A DNA stretch of 51,477 nt from Spirochaetaceae bacterium (GTDB taxonomy: Bacteria > Spirochaetota > Spirochaetia > Treponematales > Breznakiellaceae). A program made the position numbers and the translations under genes. Of this stretch, positions 8,979 to 18,240 are shown piece by piece. Numbering within the stretch: the first letter of the stretch is position 1; each line of letters opens with the position of its first letter. The notes under the pieces are model-generated. The model was not told the origin of the DNA. It worked only from the letters and a program-made list of their open reading frames with translations, and searched no databases. The stretch lies in contig JAISMB010000012.1 in assembly GCA_031276945.1 (NCBI GenBank), positions 1-51,477 on the forward strand, written 5' to 3'.

Positions 8979-9170
8979 AGTGGTAATCATTACCAAAAAT
9001 AGGAATAATACCAAGACAGCGAAAAGATTGGTTACCATGAGTGAACGTTAAAGGTATTGTGGGTAGTGAACGCCTCCGGTCATCCTATAGATACAGCCAA
9101 AGCAACCAATGTCTGTGAACAGCACATCAGACAGAAGCGCACAGGGAAAGGCATGAATGACTAAGCTTGC

Positions 9171-9968
9171 TCACTGAGCAGTATCAGTTTCCTCTTGTAC
9201 CGGAGTTTTCTTCTCTTTATTAAAGAACTTATAGAGTAAGAGCAATATTTTGTAATAGATAAAAGGAAATATCCTCAAAACATAAAAGAATCTTTGTGTT
9301 AAAAACCAAAGCCACTCAAGCCCATGATCAAAAAGAATATACGGTGGTCGCCGTTTGCGTTTTGCAAAAATATCATACAGATCACTACACCAGATGCGTA
9401 GCCCTGGACCGAGTTTATCACCATTCCGAGCTATCCAGCGCTCACCAGCGCGCACGCCTTTCCCCACCAAAAGAAGAGTCGGTGAAGCTTTTTTTATTGC
9501 TTGTATTATAGTTGGCTCATCACGTTTGCGGAAATAACCAGCATAGCGTCCTACAATGTGCAGATTGAGAAAGGTTTGACGGATATTTCTTTCTACTCTT
9601 TTCAGTACTGGCTTGCGCCCACCAAGGATATAAAGTGATAATTCCCGTTCATCAATCGCAATAAGCAGCTTGACAATAAAATCAAAGGGTATGTACCGTG
9701 CTGGCTTAATACCGGTTAGAAATTCTGCACCTTTTATCAGACTTGTTGATATAGGCAATACTAAGGAGGCATTCAACACAAACTCTTGATACTCCTTATT
9801 CCTTCTTGCACGAAGTAAATCCCATACAGAAAGGAGAACAATATTATGAGCTTCGCCGGTATCAATAAGCTGCCGAATAAGAGCCGGCATGTAAGACGGC
9901 TCTACATTGTAGAGCGGCACTTTAAGTACCGTAAGCTTTGTTTGTTGTTCCAGTTTTGTAGTTTCCAC
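9171..9968 (-). CDS. WecG/TagA/CpsF family glycosyltransferase
   Basis: The product (265 residues) belongs to the WecG/TagA family, which transfers ManNAc-type sugars to lipid-linked acceptors at the inner membrane. It shows the family order: substrate region with FLTGIKPARYIPFDFI, the LYILGGRKPVLKRVERNI motif (LLGG in relatives), VGRYAGYFRKRDE (usually GxxxGYF) and PTLLLVGKGVRAGERWIARN (LLVGLGxPKQExWI). It ends in a hydrophobic segment (FFYVLRIFPFIYYKILLLLY), probably membrane associated. No other cell-surface polysaccharide genes lie next to it, so the glycan is unknown. Confidence 0.85.
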   Translation of the reverse strand: METTKLEQQTKLTVLKVPLYNVEPSYMPALIRQLIDTGEAHNIVLLSVWDLLRARRNKEYQEFVLNASLVLPISTSLIKGAEFLTGIKPARYIPFDFIVKLLIAIDERELSLYILGGRKPVLKRVERNIRQTFLNLHIVGRYAGYFRKRDEPTIIQAIKKASPTLLLVGKGVRAGERWIARNGDKLGPGLRIWCSDLYDIFAKRKRRPPYILFDHGLEWLWFLTQRFFYVLRIFPFIYYKILLLLYKFFNKEKKTPVQEETDTAQ

Positions 9969-10123
9969 GACTTTCCAACCTTTTTAATTAAGATATTAAT
10001 TACTAATGAGCGGCAGTAATGCAAAAAGCTGTTGCTACGGAAAAAAAGGATAAGCTGTGTCTGTTACCGACAGTGCCGCTTCCCCAGCGTGATACCATAC
10101 TTTTTAAGATCACGGTACTCTAT

Positions 10124-10891
10124 TTAGATATTAATTCCTAACTTAGTTCTTTCTTCTATTTCTAATAGCACTACCCTGACTGTCGTAATTGCAGCAAGGG
10201 CAGCCGTTTCAGTACGTAATACGGTACTTCCCAAGACCACCGCGATAAAGCCGGCATCAGAGAACTGCGCCCGATCATCAGGGGAAAAGCCGCCTTCAGG
10301 ACCAACGGCGACAGCAAGCACAGGCGGAACGGGCGTCAGGCATTGATAAAAACTGAGCGGCTCAGGGAGGTCTTGGTGAAAGAGCAGTCCGACCGTGCGG
10401 TTATACGGGCTTGTCAATGCTTTCCAATACCTCAGTGCAGCATCTCGTGAAACAGGCTCCCGTACTTTTGTATCACTATGAGAGCCGCTTTGCTGCCTCG
10501 CCTCGGTGATAATACGATTCCAGCGTCTGCTTTTGTCAGCGCCTTCTTTCGGCACTGAATACTCAGAAAAGAAAGGCACGATCTCATGCACACCGGATTC
10601 AGTCGCTTGTCGGATAATGGTATCCATTTTAGTACCCTTCGGCATAGCCTGAAATAGCATAAGATACGGCATCTGATCCACAGGACGCTGATTCGGCACA
10701 TTCACGCAGCTTGCGCATATAAGGCAATCCTCTTTGATACTGCGCACCTGCAAGGAAAGTACCCTATCATCCGGCAAGAGCGCTGGGAAAATATCCCCTG
10801 GACCTAAGCGGCGTACCCGTGCAAGGTAATGGCTTTTGATCCGGTAAAACCCTTCATGGTCCTGTTCTGTCTTTAAGATGAACTGCTTCAT
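10124..10891 (-). CDS. rsmE: 16S rRNA (uracil-1498-N3)-methyltransferase RsmE
   Basis: This 255-residue SPOUT methyltransferase methylates U1498 of 16S rRNA. The N-terminal PUA-like part includes HYLARVRRLGPGD; the SPOUT part has KGTKMDTIIRQATESGVHEIVPF, VAVGPEGGFSPDDRAQF (the conserved GPEGGF loop) and VLGSTVLRTETAALAA (the LGxxILRxETA knot motif). The spacing to the downstream protease gene (7 bases on the minus strand) suggests the two are co-transcribed. Confidence 0.95.
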   Translation of the reverse strand: MKQFILKTEQDHEGFYRIKSHYLARVRRLGPGDIFPALLPDDRVLSLQVRSIKEDCLICASCVNVPNQRPVDQMPYLMLFQAMPKGTKMDTIIRQATESGVHEIVPFFSEYSVPKEGADKSRRWNRIITEARQQSGSHSDTKVREPVSRDAALRYWKALTSPYNRTVGLLFHQDLPEPLSFYQCLTPVPPVLAVAVGPEGGFSPDDRAQFSDAGFIAVVLGSTVLRTETAALAAITTVRVVLLEIEERTKLGINI

Positions 10892-10898
10892 ACCGGCA

Positions 10899-12359
10899 CT
10901 ATGATGCTATAGCAAGCTCGTCTTGTTCCGCTTCTTCTTGTAATTCATGTAATGTTTTGGCTGTCTTCATTAAGGTACTGTAGGTGCCGGCTTTAAGAAT
11001 ATTGACCGCTTCCTGTAGCTGTACATCGTATTCAAGATCATAGATCGGAGCAATGGCGGTACGATTCTGTTCATTGCGAATGAACCGCAGAAGCAGGGAT
11101 TGATCGAGCTTGTACTCCGCACTTAAACGCAGGGCTAATCTGTTTATTTCAGCCGGCGTTGCCTGAGGATTAGCCTCGACAAAAGAGCGTACTGTGTTTG
11201 CTTCAATAAGCTTAGAGAGGCTCTCTGCATCGGCATCGGTCCACTCAGGAAACAAGATTTCACGATCCGGCGGTATCCCAATTTTATCAATATTAACATC
11301 GCTGGGGGTGTAGTAGCGCGCAACCGTGATCTTAAAGCCGGCTTTATCAAGCGGAAAGACTTGCTGTACTGAGCCTTTACCGAAGGATTTCTCCCCGACA
11401 AGGTAAGCGCGATTCCTATCTTTGAGCGCACCGGCAACAATTTCCGAGGCAGAAGCCGAGCCTTGATTGATCAGCACAATGACCGGCATATCAGAGGGGA
11501 CGGTCGTTGAACGCCGTGCGGTAAAGGTAGCATTCTCTGAAGGGATGCGCGATTTTGTTGTAACCACTACGCCGCCGTCTAAGAAAAGATCGCAAATACC
11601 GATAGCGGAATTGAGCAGTCCGCCGTAGTTATTGCGCAAATCAAGAATCAGCGCCTTGTAATTCTGCGCCTTAAAGTCAGAGAGCGCCTCTTTTGCACGC
11701 TCGACCGTATGCGGGGTAAACGTCAGTAATTTTAAGTAGCCAATATCACCTATCAGTGCAGCCTTGGTTGTCGGAACTTCTATGATTGCCCGTGTCAAGG
11801 TAACCGGAAATTCAAGCTTCGCCCCTCGGCGTATCAGCAGAGTAACCTGCTCCCCCACTTTGCCGCGGAGTATTGCCAGTACTTCATCCATCGTCATGGT
11901 ATCAGTTGCCTGTCCGTTAATCTCAAGGATCAGGTCTCCGGGGTTTATCTGCGCCCGCCAGCCGGGTGTATCCTCAATAGGTGAGGCGACTTCCACATAC
12001 GGTGGCTTGCCGTCTGTGCCTGTCGTTGGTTTGGAGATATACAATCCCACGCCGCCGAATTCCCCTTCAGTCGTATCACTGAGGTCTGCCATATCCTTCT
12101 CAGTGAGATAACTTGAATGAACGTCTCCTAAGGCTTCAAACATACCCGTCATTGCACCTTCAAAGAGCGCTTTCGGTTCTACTTCATCAACATAGTGAGA
12201 CTGTATAAAAGAGAAGATCTCGCCCATAATCTGCGTGTATTGTCCACTTACCTGAGCGCGGTTCCCTTGTGCTTCAAGCGTCGTGGACACCGAAGCACAG
12301 CCTAATAAAACATATAAAGCACTCGTTATCAGCGACTGCATGATAATAGATTTACGCAT
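10899..12359 (-). CDS. S41 family C-terminal processing peptidase (Ctp-like), lipoprotein
   Basis: The 486-residue protein cleaves C-terminal regions of envelope proteins in the periplasm. It begins MRKSIIMQSLITSALYVLLG followed by Cys, a plausible lipobox. It then has a S41 helical part (GEIFSFIQSHYVDEVEP), a PDZ domain (GVGLYISKP... ILEINGQATDTMTMDEVL), and the catalytic core with LILDLRNNYGG, INQGSASASEIVAGAL (catalytic Ser) and YLVGEKSFGKGSVQ (catalytic Lys). A C-terminal extension of about 110 residues follows. The start at 12359 is preferred because it gives the signal peptide; a GTG at 12434 is possible. Family certain, lipid anchoring likely. Confidence 0.92.
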   Translation of the reverse strand: MRKSIIMQSLITSALYVLLGCASVSTTLEAQGNRAQVSGQYTQIMGEIFSFIQSHYVDEVEPKALFEGAMTGMFEALGDVHSSYLTEKDMADLSDTTEGEFGGVGLYISKPTTGTDGKPPYVEVASPIEDTPGWRAQINPGDLILEINGQATDTMTMDEVLAILRGKVGEQVTLLIRRGAKLEFPVTLTRAIIEVPTTKAALIGDIGYLKLLTFTPHTVERAKEALSDFKAQNYKALILDLRNNYGGLLNSAIGICDLFLDGGVVVTTKSRIPSENATFTARRSTTVPSDMPVIVLINQGSASASEIVAGALKDRNRAYLVGEKSFGKGSVQQVFPLDKAGFKITVARYYTPSDVNIDKIGIPPDREILFPEWTDADAESLSKLIEANTVRSFVEANPQATPAEINRLALRLSAEYKLDQSLLLRFIRNEQNRTAIAPIYDLEYDVQLQEAVNILKAGTYSTLMKTAKTLHELQEEAEQDELAIAS

Positions 12360-12434
12360 GGGAGTATTGTAGACCTGTTTTGAGCTTGGAGTCAATAAGA
12401 GCGGTCTACTTCCGCTCGCTTTTCCAAGGCGCAC

Positions 12435-12680
12435 CTTTTATCGCCCTGACCGCCGGTCCGGTGTGTCCGAGGCGATAAAGGTGAGACCATCGCAGAGCTG
12501 TTCTCTTTTCAATTGGTGAGACAGTTTACCAATAAGTCGAAGGCAGGATAGGTCAGACCTCGCTTTAGCCTGCGACACCAATAAAGAAAGGCGGCATTCG
12601 CGCCGCCCTTCTTCGTGCTTCTCAATGGTTCTTTATTTTATGCTACTTGTTCGATATTTCCTTATAATAAGTCAGACCTA
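12435..12680. other. Intergenic stretch with palindromic motif copies
   Basis: Besides motif copies at about 12549-12560 (AGGTCAGACCT) and 12670-12680, it holds a GC-rich hairpin-like GGCGGCATTCGCGCCGCC at about 12589-12606 that could end transcription of the DUF2325/flavodoxin unit or simply be structural. No gene was seen. Confidence 0.4.
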
Positions 12681-13010
12681 TCATTCAGTTTTCACTTCGC
12701 ACGCTCTCACGCTCTCATTACGCTCATTGTCGGTAGTAAGCGGCTGTAATATTTTGCGTAACGCATTACCAGAGCCGCAGTGAGACTGCACCAGCAGAAT
12801 ATCCTTTCGTAACGCATCCCTCTTTGCAATATTGACCATTTTATGCGAAACAGCATTAGTGAAGAGAATAATCAAATCAGGGTTGCCAATTAAACAATCT
12901 AAATTACCTTTGGGTTGGGTAAAGACTTTTGCTTTGCAGGCATATTCCTTACAGATTGTCTTGTAATGGCAGACCATACAGTCATTGCCGCCAATGATAA
13001 CAACATTCAT
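12681..13010 (-). CDS. DUF2325 domain protein
   Basis: A 109-residue protein of the DUF2325 family. It keeps the family order: MNVVIIGGNDCM at the N-terminus, YKTICKEYACKAKVFTQ, then PDLIILFTNAVSHKMVNIAK and a SHCGSGNALRKIL tail. It contains four Cys residues, two near the start (NDCMVCHYKTICKEYAC), which may bind metal or respond to redox. The start at 13010 has GGGG 6 bases upstream; an earlier in-frame start at 13022 is less well placed. The gene follows the flavodoxin gene closely, pointing to a joint redox-related role. The biochemical function of the family is not established. Confidence 0.8.
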   Translation of the reverse strand: MNVVIIGGNDCMVCHYKTICKEYACKAKVFTQPKGNLDCLIGNPDLIILFTNAVSHKMVNIAKRDALRKDILLVQSHCGSGNALRKILQPLTTDNERNESVRACEVKTE

Positions 13011-13028
13011 ATATAACCCCAAGAGCCT

Positions 13029-13454
13029 TTATCCGGCAAGCGCTTTGCCAAGCGCATTACATGCTTTACAGTCATTCGGGGTTGGTACTTCGTGTACAAT
13101 GAGACTCTCTGCAAGCAAGAATGCACCTGCTGCTTTGCTCCGTTCGTTCCAGTTCCGCATCCATTCACCATCACCCCAGCCGTACGAGCCGAACAGCACA
13201 ATCTTCTTGCCGTTAAGGTAAGGCTCACAAGAGGCGAACAAAGGCTCAAATTCACTTTCTTCCAGTGTCTCTGTCCCCATTGACGGGCAGCCAAAACCAA
13301 CCGCATCGTATTCATCAAGTTGTATTGCTGAAAACTCATCAACATTGAAAACTCTTACGTCTGCTCCGGCAGCACGAGCCCCTTTTTCGACTTCTCTTGC
13401 CATAACCTGTGTGTTGCCTGTTCCACTCCAATAAACAATCGCAACCTTACTCAT
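13029..13454 (-). CDS. Flavodoxin
   Basis: The 141-residue protein is a short-chain FMN flavodoxin. The FMN phosphate loop YWSGTGNTQVMA lies at residues 8-19, and the isoalloxazine contacts fall in GFGCPSMGTETLEE and FGSYGWGDGEWM. It carries low-potential electrons for anaerobic enzymes; in this window it is a candidate donor to the NifH-like reductase or to radical SAM proteins, though no linkage is shown. The first gene of a two-gene unit with the DUF2325 gene, preceded by an AT-rich regulatory region. Confidence 0.93.
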   Translation of the reverse strand: MSKVAIVYWSGTGNTQVMAREVEKGARAAGADVRVFNVDEFSAIQLDEYDAVGFGCPSMGTETLEESEFEPLFASCEPYLNGKKIVLFGSYGWGDGEWMRNWNERSKAAGAFLLAESLIVHEVPTPNDCKACNALGKALAG

Positions 13455-13502
13455 AATAGAACCTCCATACTCATAATGTAGTACCTCAATAATAATAAAA
13501 AA

Positions 13503-13582
13503 TGTGCGTTAATTAAACGCACAAATTGATTACTAATTCTAAATCCTTTCTATAAGTTAGATTTTACTAACAAGTTTGTCAA
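13503..13582 (-). promoter_or_regulatory. Candidate promoter and dyads upstream of the flavodoxin gene
   Basis: On the minus strand a TTGACA lies at 13582-13577; the -10 region about 17-20 bases further is weak (TAACTT/CTTATA). The TTGACA is flanked by TTACTAA and TTAGTAA half sites. Downstream lies a dyad with arms TGTGCGTT (13503-13510) and AACGCACA (13516-13523) around AATTA. One or both could bind a regulator. The box assignments are tentative. Confidence 0.45.
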
Positions 13583-13659
13583 GTATTTTTAGTAATAAAT
13601 GCTTGACAATATTTCTCTTTCTACTACTACATACTACTAAAAACACATAGCACCGAAGT

Positions 13660-13701
13660 AGGTCAGACCTCTGATTTAGCTTTATGCTGATAGGTCAGAC
13701 C
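13660..13701. repeat. Two copies of AGGTCAGACCT just 3' of metE
   Basis: Two perfect 11-bp palindromes AGGTC-A-GACCT occur about 31 bp apart, the nearer one within about 10 bases of the metE stop codon. They belong to the dispersed motif family described for the array at 3781-4300. Confidence 0.8.
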
Positions 13702-13707
13702 TCTACT

Positions 13708-15978
13708 TCAGTTTTCTGTATAGCAGTGCCGCACTGTTCGTGCCGCTTCAACCATGTTATGTAATGCTGGTCTCACTTCTTCCCACGTTCTGGTTTTAAG
13801 TCCGCAATCGGGATTGACCCACATTTTATCCCGCGCCAGTACCTTGAGCCGGCTCTTGATTTGTTCAATAAACTCTTCCTTGTCCGGAATACGCGGCGAA
13901 TGGATGTCGTACACCCCCGGTCCAATCTCATTGGCATAACCACGTTCTTGAAATACTGCAAGCAGCCGATTCCCACTCCGCGCTGTTTCTATGGTGATAA
14001 CGTCCGCATCCATCTTTTCAATAGTATGAATACTGTCAGAAAAATCGCTGTAGCACATATGCGTATGAATCTGTGTTTCTTTCTTTGCACCCGATACCGC
14101 AAGGCGGAACGCATCTACAGCCCAGTTCTCGTATGCGCCGATATGCTCCTTGCGTAAAGGATAACCTTCCTTAAATGCAGCCTCATCAACCTGCACAATA
14201 CGGATACCTGCCGTCTGCAAATCGTTGACCTCATCAAAGAGGCTCAGGGCAATCTGCCGTGCAACTGTGGAGCGGGGAATATCGTCTCGCACAAAGGACC
14301 AGTTGAGGATAGTAACCGGACCGGTAAGCATACCTTTCATGACTTTCGCCGTTTTTGACTGGGCATAGGTGAGCCATTTTACCGTCATAGGATAAGGACG
14401 TGATATATCACCGTAAATAAGGGGAGGTTTCACGCAGCGGCTGCCGTAACTCTGTACCCATGCGTTCTTCGTAAAGTGGAATCCTTTGAGCATTTCGCCA
14501 AAGTACTCAACCATATCGTTACGTTCGGGTTCTCCATGCACCAGTACGTCAAGACCTATCTCTTCCTGAAACGCAATACACTCATCAATAGAGCGCTTTA
14601 TCTCTGCCTCGTACTGTTCCTCTGTGATTCGTTTCGCCTTTACATCACGGCGTAGCGCACGCAACTGGGCAGTTTGCGGAAAGCTGCCTATTGTCGTGGT
14701 GGGAAGTTCAGGAAGCGCAAGCGCCTTTTTTTGTAGCGCGTTGCGCTCAGCAAAGGTGCCGACACGGGATACACCTGCGCCAAAAGACGCCATACGCTCG
14801 CTAACCTGTGCATCTGTTATCAGGGAAGAAGATTTCCGCGCTGCAATAAGCTCCTTGTTCGCACGCAGCCAGTCGATAACCTCAGGCAACTGAGGGTCGC
14901 TCAATGCCTTTGCTAGGTAGACAAGCTCGTGTACCTTTTCTTTTGCAAACGCAAGCCATTGCACAAGGGGACTATTGCCTTCTTTTTCAAGAGAATATGG
15001 GGTATGCAGGAGCGAACAGCTTGTCGAAATGACAATATGTTCCGGTGAAACAAAGTGTGCGATCTCTGCAAGCAGTGCAAGTGTTTTTTCCGCATCATTT
15101 ACCCAGATATTCCTGCCGTCAACAAGACCGGCGATGAGCGTTTTACCGGCAACTGCGGACAGACCTGCAATGTTCCGGGCGCCCTGTACAAAGTCAAGCC
15201 CAATTCCCCAGACAGGGATGCCGCCGAGTACGAAAGTCGCCTCGTTTGAATGTTCAAAGTACGTGGTAACAATGATGCGTAGCTTGCTGCTTACCGAAGT
15301 TAAGGCGGTGTACGCCTTCTTGAGCAGCTCAAGCTGTCGAGGGGATGGATCACGTGCAAAAATAGGCTCATCAAATTGGATAAGTGCATCCTCTGCATGA
15401 GCTGCAATAGCACGCACAACCTGCATGTATGCACTGATCACCGCATCAAAGTAATCGTACGGATCATCTGCACCGACTGTTTTTGAAAGTCCAAGAAAGG
15501 TAAGGGGACCTATGATGTTGATTTTTCCATCAATGCCCAGTGCGCGCGCTTCATCGTACTCACTCAGTATCTTTGAAGAGTCCGCTTTGAATACCAGACT
15601 ATTGTCAAGTTCAGGTATAATAAAGTGGTAGTTCGTATTAAACCACTTCGTCATACTCATTGCCCAGGATGCGCTATTCCCGCGCGCCATAGCAAAGTAG
15701 CGCTCATCCGCATCCGCTATGGAACGGAAACGCTGTGGTATTGCACCCAGCATAACGCACGTGTCAAGCATGGTATCGTAGTAGCTAAAATCGTTTACAC
15801 TGATAAAATCAATACCTGCTTCTTTTTGAAAAAGCCAGTGTGTCTTTCGCAAGAGCGCCGCTGTCTTTTTAAGTTCATCTATAGCAATATCCCCCGCCCA
15901 ATACGCCTCAAGCGCTTTTTTCAGTTCTCTATTTTCACCAATTCGAGGATACCCAGTGATGAGTGTTTTATATGCCAT
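13708..15978 (-). CDS. metE: Cobalamin-independent methionine synthase (5-methyltetrahydropteroyltriglutamate--homocysteine methyltransferase)
   Basis: At 756 residues it has the full length of MetE, a duplicated TIM barrel enzyme that methylates homocysteine from methyl-tetrahydrofolate without B12. The catalytic barrel shows LPTTTIGSFPQT, VLVHGEPERNDMVEYFGE, IQVDEAAFKEG, and the zinc ligands in HTHMCYSDF and WVNPDCGLKTR. AAGGAG precedes the ATG. It stands alone, about 20 kb from the metY/metNIQ operon, and gives the cell a second route to methionine besides the predicted methanethiol route. No SAM or B12 riboswitch is visible upstream. Confidence 0.97.
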   Translation of the reverse strand: MAYKTLITGYPRIGENRELKKALEAYWAGDIAIDELKKTAALLRKTHWLFQKEAGIDFISVNDFSYYDTMLDTCVMLGAIPQRFRSIADADERYFAMARGNSASWAMSMTKWFNTNYHFIIPELDNSLVFKADSSKILSEYDEARALGIDGKINIIGPLTFLGLSKTVGADDPYDYFDAVISAYMQVVRAIAAHAEDALIQFDEPIFARDPSPRQLELLKKAYTALTSVSSKLRIIVTTYFEHSNEATFVLGGIPVWGIGLDFVQGARNIAGLSAVAGKTLIAGLVDGRNIWVNDAEKTLALLAEIAHFVSPEHIVISTSCSLLHTPYSLEKEGNSPLVQWLAFAKEKVHELVYLAKALSDPQLPEVIDWLRANKELIAARKSSSLITDAQVSERMASFGAGVSRVGTFAERNALQKKALALPELPTTTIGSFPQTAQLRALRRDVKAKRITEEQYEAEIKRSIDECIAFQEEIGLDVLVHGEPERNDMVEYFGEMLKGFHFTKNAWVQSYGSRCVKPPLIYGDISRPYPMTVKWLTYAQSKTAKVMKGMLTGPVTILNWSFVRDDIPRSTVARQIALSLFDEVNDLQTAGIRIVQVDEAAFKEGYPLRKEHIGAYENWAVDAFRLAVSGAKKETQIHTHMCYSDFSDSIHTIEKMDADVITIETARSGNRLLAVFQERGYANEIGPGVYDIHSPRIPDKEEFIEQIKSRLKVLARDKMWVNPDCGLKTRTWEEVRPALHNMVEAARTVRHCYTEN

Positions 15979-16213
15979 TATAACTCCTTATATGCTTTCT
16001 TGTATGCAAGAAGCTGTTGTCTATTCTATGCAATCAAGCGGTTTTTATCAAGTCTGCATGCCTCAGGAGGGCAGACCTCAAGCCTAACTTTATAGGCAGA
16101 CTTCGACCTCACAACCTTAAAGAGGCTGCCTCTCTGAGAACTCACAAGGAATAGCATCCATGAATTTACTCTATCAGCAGCGGTCTTAGCGCATGGATAT
16201 AATCTCGTTTGGT

Positions 16214-16896
16214 GGTGATCTACAAAGTATGATGATGGAGAAAGAAGGGGTAAAGACAAAAGGGGCATAAAGAGATACTATGAAAGAATGCTAATAGAAA
16301 TAGAACTCAAATGCCCCCATTGCCATAGCTCCAACATAACCCGAAACGGAAAAAAGAGCAAGGGAAAGCAAAATTACCGGTGTAAAGACTGCGGACAACA
16401 ATTTATAAGCGACCATGAAAGAACCTATCAGGGATCTCTTTCCTAGGGGTAGTGGAGCTGGTCAAAATCATGCTTGTGCGGGGAATTGGCATACGGGACA
16501 TCAGCACCGTAAAAAAGAACACAGTCTGGCTTATATACGTGTATCATCGTGAAAGCGGGGAAATCGTGGCCTATGTGTGGGGGAAGCGGGATATGAAAAC
16601 CGCCAAAAAGTTGAGCAAGAAGATAAAATAGATGGGAATAAGCTACGAATGGATAGCAACGGATGAGTGGGACAGCTTTGTTGCGGCGTTTGCGGAGGAC
16701 AACCATAAGACGGGAAAAGAACACACGGTGGGGATAGAAGGGAATAATTGCCGGCTTAAGGCTCAGGGTAAGGCGGGTGTTTCGGAGGACCGGTTGTTTT
16801 CCAAGAAACTGTTCAATCCCTTGAGAGCGTTTGATATGGCTCTCTTTTACGTCAATTATGGCTTTGTTTGACAGCCATCATACTTTGTAGATCATC
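16214..16896 (+). mobile_element. Decayed IS1-family insertion sequence, about 680 bp
   Basis: Terminal inverted repeats begin GGTGATCTACAAAGTATGA on the left and read TCATACTTTGTAGATCATC at the right end, with one mismatch between the outer ends. Between them lie the IS1-type InsA zinc-ribbon start and InsB end, with internal sequence missing and in-frame stops. A shorter relative occurs at 46395-46644. No clear target duplication was identified. Confidence 0.85.
16288..16871 (+). pseudogene. IS1-family transposase remnant (InsA/InsB pieces)
   Basis: The first part (ATG at 16288, stop at 16444) encodes a zinc ribbon: KCPHCHSSNITRNG followed by YRCKDCGQQF. The same frame continues after the stop with VKIMLVRGIGIRDIS, then a fragment RESGEIVAYVWGKRDMKTA, a further stop near 16630, and finally WIATDEWDSF and NCRLKAQGKAG ... 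FSKKLFNPLRAFDMALFYVN, which is the typical IS1 InsB C-terminus. About 150 residues expected between InsA and the DDE core are missing, so the transposase cannot work. Its last codons abut the right inverted repeat. Confidence 0.88.
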
Positions 16897-16909
16897 TCCC
16901 ATTTTTGGT

Positions 16910-16921
16910 AGGTCAGACCTC
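16910..16921. repeat. AGGTCAGACCT palindrome at the jetD stop codon
   Basis: An 11-bp palindrome copy lies 6 bases 3' of the stop codon of the minus-strand jetD gene and between it and the IS1 right end. Confidence 0.8.
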
Positions 16922-16926
16922 GCTCC

Positions 16927-18240
16927 TCATTTTTGCGCAAGAGAAGCGGGAGAGAGCAGAGCTTCCTGTTCCAGTCGTATCCGGTGGGTGATCATGTACG
17001 CAAGACAGGGGAAACAGTCCCGTAGTTCTGCCTGCCCCTTGAGATTTTGGAGTTTTTCAAGATAGGAGGCTTTGACCGGAGCGGTAAAGGCGGCATAGCG
17101 GCGCAAGTCTTCTTCGTTCATGCGATAGGGAAGGACGCCGGGCGTGATTTCCCGACGCAGCCGAGCGAGCATGGAAAATCCGCCGTAGTCAATGTCTCCC
17201 CAGTGATACCAGAGGCACTGCGCCGGCAGAGCCGCGGCAAGGGCTTTGAAGAAAAGCCCTTTAGCTGGACTGAACTGTCCGCCGTGGTAGACGACCAGTT
17301 CGTGTTTATTTTTTTCTTGGTGCAGATAATCGACATAGTTCGCCTGATTCTCTATGGTAAGAATACGGCTTGTCTCAGGGGCAAGATGGATCGTCCCTCG
17401 GCGAAAATCTAGGGAATTGAAGGAGGCTCCGTTGACAAGAAGGGAGAAATCAAGCGAGCGCCGCTCGTCAGTGCCGCCCTGACTCAGATCAGGGGCAAAA
17501 CTAAGGGAGAGTGGTCCACGAAATTCAAAGCGCTGGGGGTAGCGGACGATGCCGGCGAAACGGAGCAATTCATCTTCGCCGGCAGTGCCATCCCAGTCGG
17601 TGTAGTATTTGAGAATATCAAGGATTCGTTTTTTTACACCGGTCTCAAATTTTTTTGAATCACCGAAACAGCGTAGTGAGAATACCCGTTCCAGCATTTC
17701 CGTTTCACCCAAAGAATCGATAAAGCACAAAGCCCGACACAGGTCCTGCCGTTCTTCCCGAGTGCCGGGCATACGGTTTCCCGGTCCGCCGCGCCCGACA
17801 ACACGACGGTCAGAGATTGCCTCGACACTTTCTGTGAGAAAACGCCGTATCCAGCCGGTTTTTACCGTTTCCAGTACCGTACCAATCTCACAGCAGACCT
17901 CGGCGGCGATATGATCTGCCGGCTGCCGGTTAAGAAACCTATATGCTTTGTCGAGGTTTTCAAGGTTGAGCCATAAGCGCGCAATAAAATGATCCTGTTC
18001 TCCTTGCATCCACGCATAAAAAACTAAAGCCTCTTCGTGCAAGGCAAAAACAGCCCGGTTTATCCGTTCCACTTGTTCCGCATTTTCAATATCATAGGCA
18101 GGATAATCCGATACGCCGCTATCGTATAGTTTGAGCATGATCCGCCGCGCTGGTTTTTCGCCCTTCTTAAAATGGCTTCCGGCTTCGTACTTATCCAGAA
18201 GGCGGGAGAGGATTTCTTTCTCGTGTTTATTGGCGGGCAT
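16927..18240 (-). CDS. jetD: Wadjet system protein JetD (Toprim-type nuclease subunit)
   Basis: The 437-residue protein is the JetD/MksG subunit that cleaves plasmid DNA once the SMC-like complex has extruded it. It has an N-terminal helical arm (LLDKYEAGSHFKKGEKPARR) and a C-terminal Toprim-like fold with VVYHGGQFSPAKG and the acidic WHYWGDIDYGGFSMLARLR (metal-binding DID). The start at 18240 has GAGGA 6 bases upstream and overlaps the jetC stop by 14 bases, which implies translational coupling. It is the last gene of the four-gene operon. The family call comes from the complete jetABCD context as well as the motif. Confidence 0.9.
   Translation of the reverse strand: MPANKHEKEILSRLLDKYEAGSHFKKGEKPARRIMLKLYDSGVSDYPAYDIENAEQVERINRAVFALHEEALVFYAWMQGEQDHFIARLWLNLENLDKAYRFLNRQPADHIAAEVCCEIGTVLETVKTGWIRRFLTESVEAISDRRVVGRGGPGNRMPGTREERQDLCRALCFIDSLGETEMLERVFSLRCFGDSKKFETGVKKRILDILKYYTDWDGTAGEDELLRFAGIVRYPQRFEFRGPLSLSFAPDLSQGGTDERRSLDFSLLVNGASFNSLDFRRGTIHLAPETSRILTIENQANYVDYLHQEKNKHELVVYHGGQFSPAKGLFFKALAAALPAQCLWYHWGDIDYGGFSMLARLRREITPGVLPYRMNEEDLRRYAAFTAPVKASYLEKLQNLKGQAELRDCFPCLAYMITHRIRLEQEALLSPASLAQK

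Noticed and set aside
8979-9038. Hydrophobic N-terminal extension of BirA
   Set aside because: Biotin ligases are cytoplasmic, the added stretch has no ribosome site, and the family start fits the ATG at 8978.
15979-16213. Methionine or SAM riboswitch upstream of metE
   Set aside because: No conserved SAM-I, SAM-II or cobalamin riboswitch core could be seen by eye; only motif relatives such as GGGCAGACCTC are present.
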